This document shows, piece by piece, positions 10,001-19,340 of a DNA stretch of 64,000 nt. Source of the stretch: Gammaproteobacteria bacterium (GTDB lineage: Bacteria > Pseudomonadota > Gammaproteobacteria > Burkholderiales > Burkholderiaceae_C); contig JAHIYE010000021.1 of NCBI GenBank assembly GCA_018815325.1, positions 1 through 64,000 of the forward strand. The letters run 5' to 3'. The position numbers were made by a program, and so were the translations under genes. Numbering within the stretch: position 1 is the stretch's first letter; each line of letters begins with the position of its first letter. The notes beneath the pieces are model-generated. The model saw only the letters and a list, made by a program, of their open reading frames with translations, was not told the DNA's origin and searched no databases.

Positions 10001-10901
10001 CACCCTTGCGGGTTTGCATGGACTGCGGGTTTTGGGACAAGTGCAAAAGCCTGTGATGCCCGCCCAAATCAGTGCACTCTTGTTGGGCCTGGGTGAGGTG
10101 CCGGTGCACCAGCAGGCGACGATTGTTCAGCCCGAGGTGTCGGCCGAAGCCATTCGTGATGGCATGGCAAAGAAAGAGTTCTCCGTCTACTTTCAGCCCA
10201 AGGTTGATGCCGTGAGCCTGAAGCCTGTCGGCGTGGAGGCGCTGGCACGCTGGCGACTGCAGGATGGCAGCATCGTGCCGCCGAGTGTTTTTATCACTTC
10301 GGCAGAACGCAATGGAATGATTCCCGAGTTGTCGCGACAGCTGATCAGCATCGCCCTCAAAGAAGGGGCCCGTCTACACCGAGCAGGCTACCCTCTGAAA
10401 ATCGCAGTCAACCTGTCAGGAGTGGGGCTGGATGACCTCAGTTTGCCGGAGTTCGTGCTGGACACGGTCAAGCAGGTTGGCATGCCAGTCGGCGACGTCA
10501 TTCTGGAAGTAACCGAAACCGGTGTCATGAGTGATGTGACGGCCGCCCTGGATGTGCTGACCCGGCTGCGGCTCAAAGGCTTCGGCCTGTCGATCGATGA
10601 TTTCGGCATTGGCTACTCTTCGTTCGAACAATTGGGTCGCATTCCCTTTACTGAGTTGAAGTTGGATCGCGCATTTGTCAGTCGAGGTCATCAGGATGCT
10701 GCTGCACGGGCAATTCTGGAGGGCAGCATGGACATGGCCAGGAAGCTGGGGTTGAGTACAGTTGCCGAAGGCGTCGAAACGCAGGCCCAGTTGCAACTTG
10801 TGCGCTCGCTGGGTTGCGAATGTGTGCAAGGCTATTTGATCGCCCGACCCATGCTGGCTGATGATTTGATTGAATGGCTGACCAAAGCGTCCAAGGCATA
10901 A
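7092..10901 (+). CDS. Kinase-phosphodiesterase fusion (TM-PAS-HisKA-HATPase-REC-Hpt-REC-EAL)
   Basis: This 1269-residue protein starts with a membrane module of about six helices (residues 25-190). A PAS domain (about 235-345) follows, then HisKA (FLASMSHELRTPLN near 358), an ATPase domain (GKGLGLVITRH) and REC1 (LVVEDYLPN near 605, Asp in LTDLNMP near 650). An Hpt-like helix has its candidate His near 801 (REMHKQKSPARI). REC2 (LVIDDDPVV near 881, Asp in VCDLNMPEMDG near 930) and an EAL domain (about 1020-1265) complete it. The EAL motif (VEALARW), VNLSG, EVTETG, DDFGIGYSS, LKLD and AEGVET are all present, so cyclic di-GMP hydrolysis is expected. REC2-EAL resembles RocR/VieA. Whole phosphorelay and output share one chain. 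Confidence 0.92.
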   Translation: MMQDRLSRKFDSGELIKKLVTERVHYLYDGLLSSVAISTVLAAILLAMVWRVNQLSWLLGWLACTVGVALGRVVLALTWRRSSTKETESERWLMRFRVGVAASGLAWGLGCLIFFPSGNTVQQILLALVMSGLCVGAVTTLGVDRFSTIGFALLALTPLMLRLGLEGGATALALSTMIVLVLVTISGNAKRLRRSLEENFWSSIESVEREQALLKSEARMNTAQHLARMGSFEWNLSSNALSWSNEHFRLWGLEPNSLEPTLEVFRQGIHPDDLALVEQAGDQAIRGEAAYDCVYRVVWPDGSEHHVHSRGEIVLGADGKTRWMQGTGQDISERVKTERALIAAKVETEQASRAKSQFLASMSHELRTPLNAVLGYAQLMEIAPHQAGEMVESAREIRHAGERLLVMLNDVFDWARIEAGRLEMYLEPVDVAGALDQCLSQHSDAAQLRHVRLQVQGRCDSVKAMADHRRLVQVFDNLVSNAIKYTPTGGLVSVLCRTERGERVRIAVSDTGAGLSAEQQSRLFEPFNRLGAERGQVEGKGLGLVITRHLVRAMGGEIGVESRLGQGSTFWVEFPVSDQLAATDALTGVSPVMSVAVRGGGVHVLVVEDYLPNQNVLRQQLRTLGCQADIASHGAEALEKWQKNSYDMILTDLNMPVMGGLELTRTVREQEKGGGRHIPIVAITAAAIRSELQGCLDAGMDDVLTKPLALEDLRTTLRRWTGFEMTPPVTAEAAVIGQFGLKTETSDADILDLTNLYAILGQVNLVQARDLVNTFLLTARDGLAALRTGNGDSVAIAREMHKQKSPARIVGALRYAGLAETLETKAKEDSIVDVNSALAGLEQALSEVAEVFERLDTSALDQDAAPVEDRAEVALICGSALVIDDDPVVLMHMSSMLSKLGVREVLTAESGRKALQIIDQRVDELEVLVCDLNMPEMDGVELIRKFGYSGFRGGLILMSGAGMQLLSTASTLAGLHGLRVLGQVQKPVMPAQISALLLGLGEVPVHQQATIVQPEVSAEAIRDGMAKKEFSVYFQPKVDAVSLKPVGVEALARWRLQDGSIVPPSVFITSAERNGMIPELSRQLISIALKEGARLHRAGYPLKIAVNLSGVGLDDLSLPEFVLDTVKQVGMPVGDVILEVTETGVMSDVTAALDVLTRLRLKGFGLSIDDFGIGYSSFEQLGRIPFTELKLDRAFVSRGHQDAAARAILEGSMDMARKLGLSTVAEGVETQAQLQLVRSLGCECVQGYLIARPMLADDLIEWLTKASKA

Positions 10902-11048
10902 GCCCCATGAAGTATCCGCAAATGGGTTTGCATTTTGAGGGGAGCCAGTGCATAGTGGATCCATCAGCAAGGTTTACGCAAGCTATTTCCCGTGCTGCTT
11001 TCTTTCTGCGAGCGGCTTTTTAACCCTGAGTGAAACAGGAGGCTATCC

Positions 11049-11378
11049 ATGAACTTGACGATCAGCGGTCACCATCTTGAAGTTACCCCCGCATTGCGAA
11101 ACTATGTTACGACCAAGCTTGATCGTATAAACCGGCATTTTGACCAGGTCGTTGATGTCAAGGTCTTGCTGACAGTAGAAAAACAAAAAGAGAAAGAACG
11201 ACGACAACGCGCCGAGTGCAATATTCATGTCAAAGGCAGCGACATATTTGCCGAGAGTGCCCATGAGGATCTTTATGCCGCGGTGGATGAACTGGTGGAC
11301 AAGCTGGACCGCCAGGTCGTCAGGCATAAGGACCGTTTGCAGGATCACCATCATGAAGCGACCAAGCGCATGATGTGA
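11049..11378 (+). CDS. hpf: Ribosome hibernation promoting factor (short form)
   Basis: The 109 residues begin [20 protein letters not shown] and match the HPF/YfiA family. The beta-alpha-beta fold is followed by the acidic-to-basic C-terminal helix ([18 protein letters not shown]). The short length indicates the form that promotes 100S ribosome dimers together with RMF, or a form acting alone in betaproteobacteria. A full AGGAGG Shine-Dalgarno lies at 11037-11042. In many proteobacteria hpf follows rpoN, but here rpoN is about 50 kb away. The gene is closed by a strong terminator before ptsN. Confidence 0.95.
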   Translation: MNLTISGHHLEVTPALRNYVTTKLDRINRHFDQVVDVKVLLTVEKQKEKERRQRAECNIHVKGSDIFAESAHEDLYAAVDELVDKLDRQVVRHKDRLQDHHHEATKRMM

Positions 11379-11402
11379 GGCGTGCCAAGCTTATTCGCCA
11401 GG

Positions 11403-11430
11403 CCGCCCGCGTGTTCGGGCGGTTTTTTTT
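11403..11430 (+). terminator. Rho-independent terminator after hpf
   Basis: A perfect 7-base-pair GC stem (CCGCCCG with CGGGCGG) encloses the 6-base loop CGTGTT and is followed by eight T residues. It separates hpf from ptsN. Confidence 0.93.
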
Positions 11431-11502
11431 CGAGTCTCCACCTGTAGCCGGCATCTGGAGTATTCTTGATTCGTTGTCCAGTGCATAATCGGCGTGCCAA
11501 TC

Positions 11503-11970
11503 ATGAATCGACTTGCCTCCATCCTGCCCGTCGCACAAGTGCTTGTGCACGTTGATGTCTCCAGCAAAAAACGCGCTTTTGAAGAGGCGGGCCTGCTTTT
11601 TGAAAACCTGCATGGACTCAACCGTGCACTGGTCACGGACAGTCTGTTCGCCAGGGAACGCTTGGGCTCCACCGGTCTGGGGCACGGTGTGGCCATTCCA
11701 CATGGCCGCATCAAGGGTCTCAAGACCCCGTTGGCTGCGGTTTTCCAGCTGGCACACCCCATTGGGTTTGATGCGCCTGACGAACAGCCTGTGACCTTGC
11801 TCATCTTCCTGCTGGTGCCTGAGGCTGCCACGCAGCGGCACCTCGAAACCCTTTCGGAAATTGCAGAGCTGTTGAGCGATGCCACGCTGAGGGAAAAAAT
11901 CAATGCCAGTACAGCCTCAGCCGAGTTGCACGGCCTGATTGCCCTCTGGCAATCTTCCCAGACGGCCTGA
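11503..11970 (+). CDS. ptsN: PTS-Ntr EIIA component
   Basis: This 155-residue EIIA-Ntr protein of the nitrogen phosphotransferase system is phosphorylated by HPr/NPr and regulates K+ transport and nitrogen or carbon responses by protein contact. The phosphorylation-site motif is GHGVAIPHGR, with His at residue 67. The hydrophobic TLLIFLLVPEAA strand and the RHLETLSEIAELL helix are typical. ATG 11503 is preferred over the in-frame GTG at 11494 because the family starts MNRLA(S/N)IL. It stands directly upstream of hprK, the usual betaproteobacterial arrangement, whose kinase is expected to modify HPr. The HPr and EI genes are not in the window. Confidence 0.95.
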   Translation: MNRLASILPVAQVLVHVDVSSKKRAFEEAGLLFENLHGLNRALVTDSLFARERLGSTGLGHGVAIPHGRIKGLKTPLAAVFQLAHPIGFDAPDEQPVTLLIFLLVPEAATQRHLETLSEIAELLSDATLREKINASTASAELHGLIALWQSSQTA

Positions 11971-11996
11971 ACTGAAGTCAGGCTGACGGAGTCGAC

Positions 11997-12947
11997 GTGA
12001 AACCTACCGTAGTCAGCGCCGATGTACTTTTCGAGGCCTTTCGTGCTTCGCTGAAATGGGAATGGCTGGCGGGGCTGGGCGCTTCGGAGCGACGCTTTGA
12101 TGAGGTCGCTGTACGGGCCGCCCGTTCAGGTGCCGATCTGGTCGGCTACCTCAACTACATCCATCCTTACCGCGTTCAGATTCTGGGGGAGCGCGAGGTG
12201 GCCTATCTCAGTAATGCGTCGCCCGAGGACTGTGCGCGGCGCATTGCCCGCATTGTCACGCTTGAGCCGCCGGTGTTGGTGCTGGCCGATGGGCAGGCTG
12301 CGCCCCCTGAACTGCTCTCCATGTGCGAGCGGGCTCAGATACCGATGTTCGCCACACGGGAGTCGCCGGCGTTTGTGATCGATGTGTTGCGGGCCTATCT
12401 GTCCAAACACTTTGCAGACCGCACGTCAATGCATGGCGTGTTCATGGATATTTTGGGTCTGGGGGTGATGATCACGGGGGAATCCGGCCTGGGCAAGAGC
12501 GAGCTGGGCCTGGAGCTGATCTCGCGCGGCAATGGTTTGGTGGCTGATGATGCCGTCGATCTGGACCGGATCAACCAGACCACTATCGAGGGGCGCTGTC
12601 CTGAACTGCTGCAGAACCTGCTTGAGGTCCGGGGTATTGGCCTGCTCGACATCCGTGCCATTTTTGGCGAGACGGCAGTGCGTCGCAAAATGCGACTCAA
12701 GCTTATTGTGCACTTGGTGCGCCGTGAAACCATGGAGCGTGAATATGAACGCATTCCTTATGAGCCATTGACCCAGGATGTGCTCGGTATTCCGGTGCGC
12801 AAAGTGGTCATCCAGGTGGTGGCCGGACGCAATATCGCCGTGCTGGTGGAGGCTGCAGTACGCAACACCATTTTGCAGCTGCGCGGCATCGACACCTATC
12901 GGGAGTTTGTCGAGCGCCACCAGCGCGCCATGAACCAAGGCGACTGA
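11997..12947 (+). CDS. hprK: HPr kinase/phosphorylase
   Basis: This 316-residue bifunctional enzyme phosphorylates and dephosphorylates a serine in HPr. The N-terminal domain is followed by a Walker A motif, GESGLGKS, at residues 161-168. The signature [17 protein letters not shown] and the capping-region motif [15 protein letters not shown] lie in the C-terminal half. The start is GTG with a GGAG upstream. In betaproteobacteria HprK acts with an incomplete PTS that regulates rather than imports sugars. The gene follows ptsN by 26 bases and its stop lies 12 bases from the convergent fur gene. Confidence 0.95.
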   Translation: MKPTVVSADVLFEAFRASLKWEWLAGLGASERRFDEVAVRAARSGADLVGYLNYIHPYRVQILGEREVAYLSNASPEDCARRIARIVTLEPPVLVLADGQAAPPELLSMCERAQIPMFATRESPAFVIDVLRAYLSKHFADRTSMHGVFMDILGLGVMITGESGLGKSELGLELISRGNGLVADDAVDLDRINQTTIEGRCPELLQNLLEVRGIGLLDIRAIFGETAVRRKMRLKLIVHLVRRETMEREYERIPYEPLTQDVLGIPVRKVVIQVVAGRNIAVLVEAAVRNTILQLRGIDTYREFVERHQRAMNQGD

Positions 12948-12959
12948 GCGCGTCTGTGC

Positions 12960-13409
12960 TCAGCCTTGGCCGCGTGCCGGGCTGACCTGTCTATGCGGAC
13001 ATTTTTCTTTGGTGCAATGGGCGTACAGGCTCAGTGCATGGTCGGCGATGGTGAAGCCTTTGGCTTTGGCCACAGCCTGCTGCCTGCGCTCGATTTCCGC
13101 GTCGTAAAACTCCTCTACCTTGCCGCAATCCAGGCAGACCAAGTGGTCGTGATGCTGTCCTTCGTTGAGTTCGTAAACGGCTTTGCCGCCTTCGAAGTTG
13201 CTGCGGCTCAGGATGCCGGCCTGTTCGAACTGCGTCAGCACGCGGTAGACAGTTGCGAGCCCGACGTCGGAGCGTTCTTCAAGCAGGACGCGGAACACAT
13301 CTTCCGCCGTCATGTGGCGCTGGCTGCCCTTCTGGAAAATCTCCAGGATTTTCAGCCGCGGCAGTGTGGCTTTGAGGCCGGTGCTTTTGAGGTCGTCGAT
13401 ATGGGCCAT
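12960..13409 (-). CDS. fur: Ferric uptake regulator Fur
   Basis: This 149-residue iron-responsive repressor has an N-terminal winged helix ([14 protein letters not shown], then [15 protein letters not shown] as the recognition helix). The dimerisation domain holds the metal ligands: [16 protein letters not shown], then HALSLYAHC and a last CPH. The structural-zinc CxxC (CLDC) is intact. The start has a good AGGAAGGA ribosome site. It is transcribed divergently from bamE, so their 84-base gap must hold both promoters. fur next to bamE (omlA) is common in beta- and gammaproteobacteria. Confidence 0.96.
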   Translation of the reverse strand: MAHIDDLKSTGLKATLPRLKILEIFQKGSQRHMTAEDVFRVLLEERSDVGLATVYRVLTQFEQAGILSRSNFEGGKAVYELNEGQHHDHLVCLDCGKVEEFYDAEIERRQQAVAKAKGFTIADHALSLYAHCTKEKCPHRQVSPARGQG

Positions 13410-13493
13410 GGTGTCCTTCCTGTGCTGATGGGCGAGCGTATCCTGCAGCCTCAGCCGCTACAATGAGCCGATCATATCGCCTCATCACATCCC

Positions 13494-14039
13494 ATGTCCG
13501 ACCATTACCTCCGCAGTACCCGTCTGAGTCTGGTTCTTGTTGCGTGCGCCAGCCTGATGGCGTGCCAGAGCTGGAGCAGCACGAACAAAACCCTGTCAGG
13601 GCTTGTCACACCCTACAAGATGGACATTGTGCAGGGCAATTTCGTCTCCAAGGAGCAGGTCGCTGCCATCCAGCCTGGCATGAGCCGCACACAGGTGCGC
13701 AACATTCTGGGTACCCCTTTGCTGGCCAGCATGTTCCATGCCGACCGCTGGGATTATGTTTTCACTTTCGTCAAGCAGGGGCTGGAGCCCCAGTCGCGCA
13801 AGGTAACGGTGTACTTCAAAGGTGACTTGCTGGAGCGTATCGATGCCGATGATTTGCCGAGCGAGGCCGAATTCGTGGCCAGCCTGGACTCGGGCCGCAA
13901 GCTGGGCAAGGTGCCGGTGCTGGAAGCCAGCGAGGAAGACCTGAAGAAGTTCCCTGCCCCTGCCAATCCGGCAGGACAAAAGGCACCGTTGCCTGCTGCG
14001 CCCGCGAGTTATCCCCCACTTGAGCCGGCCGCACGCTGA
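13494..14039 (+). CDS. bamE: Outer membrane assembly lipoprotein BamE
   Basis: The 181 residues begin with a lipoprotein signal whose lipobox is SLMAC (Cys near residue 24). The SmpA/OmlA domain follows: [20 protein letters not shown], then [11 protein letters not shown] and [15 protein letters not shown]. BamE is part of the BAM complex that folds outer-membrane beta-barrel proteins. The C-terminal tail from about residue 150 is Ala/Pro-rich and longer than in E. coli BamE, as is usual in Burkholderiales. It lies just upstream of dapB and is probably co-transcribed with it. Confidence 0.94.
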   Translation: MSDHYLRSTRLSLVLVACASLMACQSWSSTNKTLSGLVTPYKMDIVQGNFVSKEQVAAIQPGMSRTQVRNILGTPLLASMFHADRWDYVFTFVKQGLEPQSRKVTVYFKGDLLERIDADDLPSEAEFVASLDSGRKLGKVPVLEASEEDLKKFPAPANPAGQKAPLPAAPASYPPLEPAAR

Positions 14040-14058
14040 GCGTGCTGAGGGACAACAC

Positions 14059-14874
14059 ATGAGCAAGCAAATGACCCAAAAAATTGCTATCGCCGGCGCG
14101 TCAGGGCGCATGGGCCGGATGTTGATTGAGGCGGTATCGGAAGCGGCGGACTGTGAGCTTGCGGGCGCGCTGGACGTGGCTGCGAGTGCTGGCATCGGCA
14201 ACGATGCCACCGCGTTTCTCGGTCATGCCAGCAGTGTGGCAATCACGGCCAACTTGCAGGAAGGCCTGAAGGGTTGTGATGTGCTGATTGACTTCACGCG
14301 ACCCGAAGGCACGATGGCGCACCTGAAGGCCTGCCGTGAGCTGGGTGTCAATCTGGTGATTGGTACGACGGGCTTCAGCGAAGCGCAAAAAACGGAGATT
14401 GCTGCTGCAGCCAAAGACATAGCCATCATGATGGCACCCAACATGAGTGTGGGTGTGAACGTCACGCTCAAACTGATCGAGATGGCGGCCAAGGCGCTTT
14501 CTACGGGCTACGACATCGAGATCATCGAGGCACATCACCGCCACAAGGTCGATGCCCCTTCGGGTACGGCGCTCAAGATGGGCGAAGTGGTGGCCAAGGC
14601 CCTGGGGCGCGATCTCAAGACCTGCGGCGTGTTCGCGCGCGAGGGCGTGACGGGTGAGCGCGATCCCGAGTCCATCGGCTTTGCCACCATTCGCGGTGGC
14701 GATATCGTGGGTGATCACACGGTGCTGTTTGCCGGCACCGGCGAGCGTATCGAGATTACCCACAAGTCGGCCAGCCGCGTCACTTATGCGCAAGGCAGCC
14801 TGCGTGCCGTACGTTATCTGGCGGGCCGGAAGACGGGCTTGTACGACATGTTTGATGTGCTCGGGCTTCAATGA
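14059..14874 (+). CDS. dapB: 4-hydroxy-tetrahydrodipicolinate reductase
   Basis: This 271-residue enzyme performs the NAD(P)H-dependent reduction step of the diaminopimelate/lysine pathway. The N-terminal dinucleotide motif is [12 protein letters not shown]. The catalytic stretch is [16 protein letters not shown], with the general acid/base His pair and the KxDAPSGTA substrate loop. ATG 14059 is chosen because the upstream in-frame ATG (14020) overlaps bamE and adds a tail the family lacks. The stop overlaps the next gene's start (ATGA), so it is coupled to the proton-channel gene. Confidence 0.96.
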   Translation: MSKQMTQKIAIAGASGRMGRMLIEAVSEAADCELAGALDVAASAGIGNDATAFLGHASSVAITANLQEGLKGCDVLIDFTRPEGTMAHLKACRELGVNLVIGTTGFSEAQKTEIAAAAKDIAIMMAPNMSVGVNVTLKLIEMAAKALSTGYDIEIIEAHHRHKVDAPSGTALKMGEVVAKALGRDLKTCGVFAREGVTGERDPESIGFATIRGGDIVGDHTVLFAGTGERIEITHKSASRVTYAQGSLRAVRYLAGRKTGLYDMFDVLGLQ

Positions 14875-15554
14875 ACTTTTCCCTGCTTTGGGCGCAGGGC
14901 GATGGCGTCAGCAAGGCGGTCACGCTGCTGCTGCTGACCATGTCGGTCGCGAGTTGGGTCGTGATTGTCTGGAAAGCCTGGCTGCTGAGACGGGCGCTGG
15001 GTGATGTGGCGCGCAGCACGGCCGCTTTCTGGCAAGCGGCGACGGTGGACGAAGCGCGTCACAAGGTCCGGGCTTTTGACCAGTCAGCCCTTGTCACGCC
15101 TTTGCTGGATGCTATTAAAAACGAAGCAACTGGCACACTGGCGGCCGCCGCTGACCGGACACACCAACTGACCCGGCTGTTGCGCGATGCGCTGCATGGC
15201 GTCTCCCTCAGGCTGCAGTTTGGCCAGGTGCTGCTGGCCACGGTCGGATCGACCGCGCCTTTCGTCGGGTTGCTTGGCACCGTGTGGGGCATCTACCATG
15301 CGCTGATCGGCATTGCGGGGGCAGGCCAGATCACGATCGACAAAATATCCGGCCCCGTGGGCGAGGCGCTGATCATGACTGCGGCAGGTCTCGCCGTGGC
15401 CATTCCGGCGGTGCTGGCCTACAACGTATTGGGCCGTTACATTGGACGCATCGAGGCCGAACTGGAAGGCTTTGCCCGCGATTTGCGGGACTTCTTTGCG
15501 GGCGCAGACCCTGCCCCCGCTGGCTTGGACCGCGGGGCCAACCGGCCTGCCTGA
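14871..15554 (+). CDS. exbB: MotA/TolQ/ExbB proton channel protein
   Basis: This 227-residue inner-membrane protein has three transmembrane helices: near 15-35, and the pair around [26 protein letters not shown] and [22 protein letters not shown]. The latter two line the proton path and fit ExbB/TolQ. With ExbD it would energise TonB-dependent uptake, or with TolR the Tol-Pal system. No tonB, tolA or tolB is nearby, so the ExbB assignment rests on the neighbour and on general similarity. The variable cytoplasmic segment near residues 81-95 contains an AT-rich patch resembling the dispersed repeat described elsewhere. Confidence 0.85.
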   Translation: MNFSLLWAQGDGVSKAVTLLLLTMSVASWVVIVWKAWLLRRALGDVARSTAAFWQAATVDEARHKVRAFDQSALVTPLLDAIKNEATGTLAAAADRTHQLTRLLRDALHGVSLRLQFGQVLLATVGSTAPFVGLLGTVWGIYHALIGIAGAGQITIDKISGPVGEALIMTAAGLAVAIPAVLAYNVLGRYIGRIEAELEGFARDLRDFFAGADPAPAGLDRGANRPA

Positions 15555-15570
15555 GCAGAGGACATGACCA

Positions 15571-16005
15571 ATGTCTTTCGGCCGACTTGAACGCCAGGCT
15601 GGGCCACAGCCCATGAGCGAGATCAACATGACGCCGCTGGTGGACGTGATGCTGGTGCTGGTCGTCATCTTCATCATGACCGCGCCTCTGCTGGCCAGCG
15701 CGATCAGACTGGACTTGCCGCGTGCCGAAGGGACTCGGCCGTCGGAGGTGGCTGCTTCAGTGCTGGTGGTGCTCGATGCCTCAGGGCAGGTGTTCCTGAA
15801 TGACCGTCCCATGGCACCGGCAGCCCTGCGCCAGTCACTGGCAGAGGTCGCAGCCCGCAGCCCGGGTGCCGAAGTGCAGTTGCGCGCCGATGCCAGCGTG
15901 CCCTATGGGCGAGTGGTCGAGATGATGGGGGTTTTCCAGGCCGCAGGCTTGAGCCGGATAGGTTTCGTGACCGAACCCCCTGTAGCCTCCCGTGCGACAC
16001 AATAG
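15571..16005 (+). CDS. exbD: Biopolymer transport protein ExbD/TolR
   Basis: This 144-residue protein has the conserved entry INMTPLVDVMLVLVVIFI. The membrane Asp in PLVDVML is the proton-carrying residue of ExbD/TolR. A periplasmic domain follows (PEGTRPSEV-like, with VLVVLDASGQVFLND and EVQLRADASVPYGRVVEMMGVFQAAG). It forms the proton-driven motor with the upstream channel protein 16 bases away. ExbD is preferred over TolR because no other tol genes are present, but the family distinction is soft. Confidence 0.88.
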   Translation: MSFGRLERQAGPQPMSEINMTPLVDVMLVLVVIFIMTAPLLASAIRLDLPRAEGTRPSEVAASVLVVLDASGQVFLNDRPMAPAALRQSLAEVAARSPGAEVQLRADASVPYGRVVEMMGVFQAAGLSRIGFVTEPPVASRATQ

Positions 16006-16125
16006 CGTCTGCAGGACCGGGGCCCAGGCCGGTATGTGATGAATTTCGGCGCTGTTCTCAGCTCGGATGGCGCAAAACCCTAAAATCAACAGCATCGCGA
16101 CACGGTTGTCGCCTCAGATTTCGCC

Positions 16126-18804
16126 ATGCAAGAAAAATACAACCACATCGATGTAGAGCAGGCTGCCCAAGGCCACTGGAGCGCATGTGACGCGTACCGG
16201 GTTACCGAGGACGCCTCGAAGCAGAAGTTCTATGCCTGCTCCATGCTGCCCTACCCCAGTGGCAAGCTGCACATGGGGCATGTACGCAACTACACCATCA
16301 ACGACATGCTCACGCGCTACCTGCGCATGAACGGCTACAACGTGCTCATGCCCATGGGCTGGGACGCTTTTGGTCTGCCCGCCGAGAACGCGGCGCTGAA
16401 AAACGGGGTGCCTCCAGCCCAGTGGACTTACGACAACATCGCCTACATGAAGAAGCAGATGCAGGCCATGGGGCTGGCGATCGACTGGAGCCGTGAAGTC
16501 GCCACCTGCGACCCCTCGTACTACAAGTGGAACCAGTGGCTGTTTCTCAAGATGCTGGAGAAAGGCATTGCCTACCGCAAGACCCAGGTGGTGAACTGGG
16601 ATCCGGTGGACCAGACCGTGCTGGCCAACGAGCAGGTGATTGACGGCAAGGGCTGGCGCACTGGCGCCGTGGTCGAAAAACGCGAGATTCCGGGCTATTA
16701 CCTCAAGATCACCGATTACGCTGAAGAATTGCTGGAGCATGTCCAGAACGGACTGCCGGGCTGGCCCGAGCGCGTCAAGCTCATGCAGGAGAACTGGATC
16801 GGCAAGAGCGAGGGCGTGCGTTTTGCCTTCACGCACGAGATCAAGGGTGAGGACGGCCAGTTGATTCAGGACGGCCGCATGTACGTCTTCACCACGCGGG
16901 TCGACACCATCATGGGCGTGACCTTTTGCGCCGTGGCGCCCGAGCACCCGCTGGCCACCCATGCTGCAAAGTCCAACCCGGAACTGGCGGCCTTTATCGA
17001 AGAATGCAAAAAGGGCGGTACCACCGAAGCCGAACTGGCACTCCGCGAGAAGGTGGGCATGCGCACGGGCCTGACGGTCACGCATCCGCTGACAGGCCAC
17101 CCGACCGAGGTCTGGGTGGGCAACTATGTGCTCATGGGTTATGGTGATGGAGCCGTCATGGGCGTGCCGGCCCATGACGAGCGCGACTTCGCCTTCGCCA
17201 AGAAATACGATCTGCCCATCATCGATGTGGTGCTGATCGACGGGCTGGAATACGATTACCAGCAGTGGCAGGACTGGTACGCCGACAAGCAGCGCGGCGT
17301 GACAGTCAACTCCGACAGCTTCAGCGGCCTGTCCTACCGGGATGCGGTGGATGCGATCAGCCATGCCTTGCAAACCAAGGGCCTTGGCGAGAAAAAAACC
17401 ACCTGGCGCCTGCGTGACTGGGGTGTGAGCCGCCAGCGCTACTGGGGCACGCCGATTCCCATCATCCATTGCGAGGAGCACGGTGCTGTGCCGGTGCCGG
17501 AGAAAGACCTGCCAGTGGTCTTGCCCACGGACTGTGTGCCCGATGGCTCTGGCAACCCGCTGCACAGGCATGAGGGCTTCCACGCCGGCGTGACCTGCCC
17601 GGTCTGCGGCAAGCCTGCGCGGCGCGAGACAGACACGATGGACACCTTTGTGGACTCGTCCTGGTACTTCATGCGTTATTGCGACCCGAGTAATGATGAA
17701 GCCATGGTGGCTGAAGGGGCGAACTACTGGATGCCGATGGACCAGTACATTGGCGGCATCGAGCATGCCATCCTGCACCTGCTCTATGCGCGCTTCTGGA
17801 CCAAGGTGATGCGTGACCTGGGTTTGATCAAGGTGAACGAGCCGTTTACCAAGCTGCTCACGCAAGGCATGGTGCTCAACCACATCTACTCGCGCAAGGC
17901 TGACAAGGGGGGTATCGAATACTTCTGGCCGCACGAGGTTGATGATATTCACGATGCTTCTGGCAAGGTCACGGGGGCCCGGCTGAAGGAAGCCAAAGGC
18001 AGTCTGCCGGCCGGTACGCTGGTGACCTACGAAGGCGTGGGCACCATGAGCAAAAGCAAGAACAACGGTGTCGATCCGCAAGACCTGATCGAGAAATACG
18101 GGGCCGACACGGCGCGTCTCTACACCATGTTCACAGCCCCGCCCGAGGCTACGCTGGAGTGGAACGATGCCGCAGTGGAGGGCTCTTACCGCTTCATGCG
18201 GCGCGTCTGGAACTATGGACACAAGCTGTCTGCTATCAATATCAAAGCGCTTGACTCAGGTGCGACAGGGGCCAAGAGCCTGAATGACCTGGAGTTTGGC
18301 AAGGAAGCCAAAGCCTTGCGGCTCGATATCCATACCGTGCTCAAGCAGATTGACTACGACTACCAGCGCATGCAGTACAACACCGTGGTGTCTGGTGCCA
18401 TGAAGCTGCTCAACGCACTGGAGGACTTCAAGGGCGCGGCAACTGCCGGAGGCGAGGTGGCAATGCTCGAAGGCTTTGGCATCCTGCTGCGCTGCCTGTA
18501 CCCGGTGGCGCCGCACATTGCCCACAGCCTGTGGGTGGAACTGGGTTATGCGGACGTGCTGGGCGACGTGCTGGATGCACGCTGGCCCCAGGTTGACGAA
18601 GCGGCGCTGAAGCAGGATGAGATCGAACTCATGCTGCAGGTCAATGGCAAGCTGCGTGGCGCCATTCGGGTGCCCGCCACGGCTGACAAGGCCCAGATTG
18701 AACAGGCGGCGGTGAGCAGCGAGGCCTTTGTCAGGCTGGCTGAAGGTGCGATCCCCAAAAAGGTGATCGTGGTGCCGGGACGGCTGGTGAACGTGGTGAT
18801 TTAA
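16126..18804 (+). CDS. leuS: Leucyl-tRNA synthetase
   Basis: This 892-residue class I synthetase charges tRNA-Leu. The HIGH-type motif is HMGH near residue 49, after YPSGKL. The KMSKS motif is TMSKSKNNG near residue 640. The CP1 editing domain lies between them (for example [11 protein letters not shown]), and tryptophan-rich [15 protein letters not shown] is intact. Length is normal. Inside the anticodon-domain region, bases 18232-18274 match the dispersed AT-rich repeat in frame (residues from AINIKALDS). It heads a run leuS-lptE-holA-proA, with 9-145 base gaps. Confidence 0.97.
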   Translation: MQEKYNHIDVEQAAQGHWSACDAYRVTEDASKQKFYACSMLPYPSGKLHMGHVRNYTINDMLTRYLRMNGYNVLMPMGWDAFGLPAENAALKNGVPPAQWTYDNIAYMKKQMQAMGLAIDWSREVATCDPSYYKWNQWLFLKMLEKGIAYRKTQVVNWDPVDQTVLANEQVIDGKGWRTGAVVEKREIPGYYLKITDYAEELLEHVQNGLPGWPERVKLMQENWIGKSEGVRFAFTHEIKGEDGQLIQDGRMYVFTTRVDTIMGVTFCAVAPEHPLATHAAKSNPELAAFIEECKKGGTTEAELALREKVGMRTGLTVTHPLTGHPTEVWVGNYVLMGYGDGAVMGVPAHDERDFAFAKKYDLPIIDVVLIDGLEYDYQQWQDWYADKQRGVTVNSDSFSGLSYRDAVDAISHALQTKGLGEKKTTWRLRDWGVSRQRYWGTPIPIIHCEEHGAVPVPEKDLPVVLPTDCVPDGSGNPLHRHEGFHAGVTCPVCGKPARRETDTMDTFVDSSWYFMRYCDPSNDEAMVAEGANYWMPMDQYIGGIEHAILHLLYARFWTKVMRDLGLIKVNEPFTKLLTQGMVLNHIYSRKADKGGIEYFWPHEVDDIHDASGKVTGARLKEAKGSLPAGTLVTYEGVGTMSKSKNNGVDPQDLIEKYGADTARLYTMFTAPPEATLEWNDAAVEGSYRFMRRVWNYGHKLSAINIKALDSGATGAKSLNDLEFGKEAKALRLDIHTVLKQIDYDYQRMQYNTVVSGAMKLLNALEDFKGAATAGGEVAMLEGFGILLRCLYPVAPHIAHSLWVELGYADVLGDVLDARWPQVDEAALKQDEIELMLQVNGKLRGAIRVPATADKAQIEQAAVSSEAFVRLAEGAIPKKVIVVPGRLVNVVI
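18232..18274 (+). repeat. Dispersed AT-rich repeat, in-frame copy inside leuS
   Basis: The 43-base core is an 18-base block starting GCTATC and ending AAAGCG, exactly 19 bases, then GGGCCA. It is a diverged copy: the palindrome is imperfect. It is read with GCT as a whole codon, as in the rpoN and chbG copies. Confidence 0.5.
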
Positions 18805-18813
18805 GGAAGCAAG

Positions 18814-19320
18814 ATGAAACGTCGCGCAACTGTCCTGATGGGGCTGAAGCTGGTGCTGATGGGATCCCTGCTGACCGGCTGCGGCTTCAAGCTGCGCGGG
18901 GCCTACAACTATGCCTTCAATTCCATTGCAGTGCAGCCCTTTCCGGGGACGCCTGTGGCGACCGAGTTGCGCCGAACGTTCGGTGACAGTGTCAAGGTGC
19001 TGGGTCGCGGGGATGATCCGGCCAAGGCGGATGCGGTGGTGGACGTGGTGCAGGAGTTGCGTGAAAAGATCGTGGTCGGCCTCAGCTCCACGGGCCAGGT
19101 GCGGGAGTACCAGTTGCGACTGCGCGTGTTCTTTCAGCTGCGCACGCCCGGTGGCAAGGAATTGATTCCTAAAACCGAAATCGTCCAGCAGCGTGATATC
19201 AGCTTCAACGAATCCCAGGTTCTGGCCAAGGAGGCCGAAGAGGGTTTGCTCTACCGGGAAATGCAGACCGACATCGTGCAGCAGATCATGCGTCGCCTGT
19301 CGGCGGTGCGCAGCCTCTAG
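18814..19320 (+). CDS. lptE: LPS-assembly lipoprotein LptE
   Basis: The 168 residues open with a lipoprotein signal and lipobox LLTGC, giving an N-terminal Cys followed by GFKLRGAYNYAFNSIAVQ. The CGF(K/Q)LRG start is a hallmark of LptE (RlpB). LptE plugs the LptD barrel and helps insert lipopolysaccharide into the outer leaflet. It sits 9 bases after leuS and 20 before holA, the standard order leuS-lptE-holA. Confidence 0.94.
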   Translation: MKRRATVLMGLKLVLMGSLLTGCGFKLRGAYNYAFNSIAVQPFPGTPVATELRRTFGDSVKVLGRGDDPAKADAVVDVVQELREKIVVGLSSTGQVREYQLRLRVFFQLRTPGGKELIPKTEIVQQRDISFNESQVLAKEAEEGLLYREMQTDIVQQIMRRLSAVRSL

Positions 19321-19340
19321 GGCGTCACCCAGGAACCCGC

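Noticed and set aside
15111-15153. Possible repeat copy inside exbB
   Set aside because: The palindromic block (GCTATT...GAAGCA) and ACA at positions 7-9 fit, but the hexamer is CCGCTG. Too diverged to count.
16114-18222. 702-codon open frame antisense to leuS
   Set aside because: High GC content leaves the antisense frame open; no protein family resemblance, and leuS is certain.
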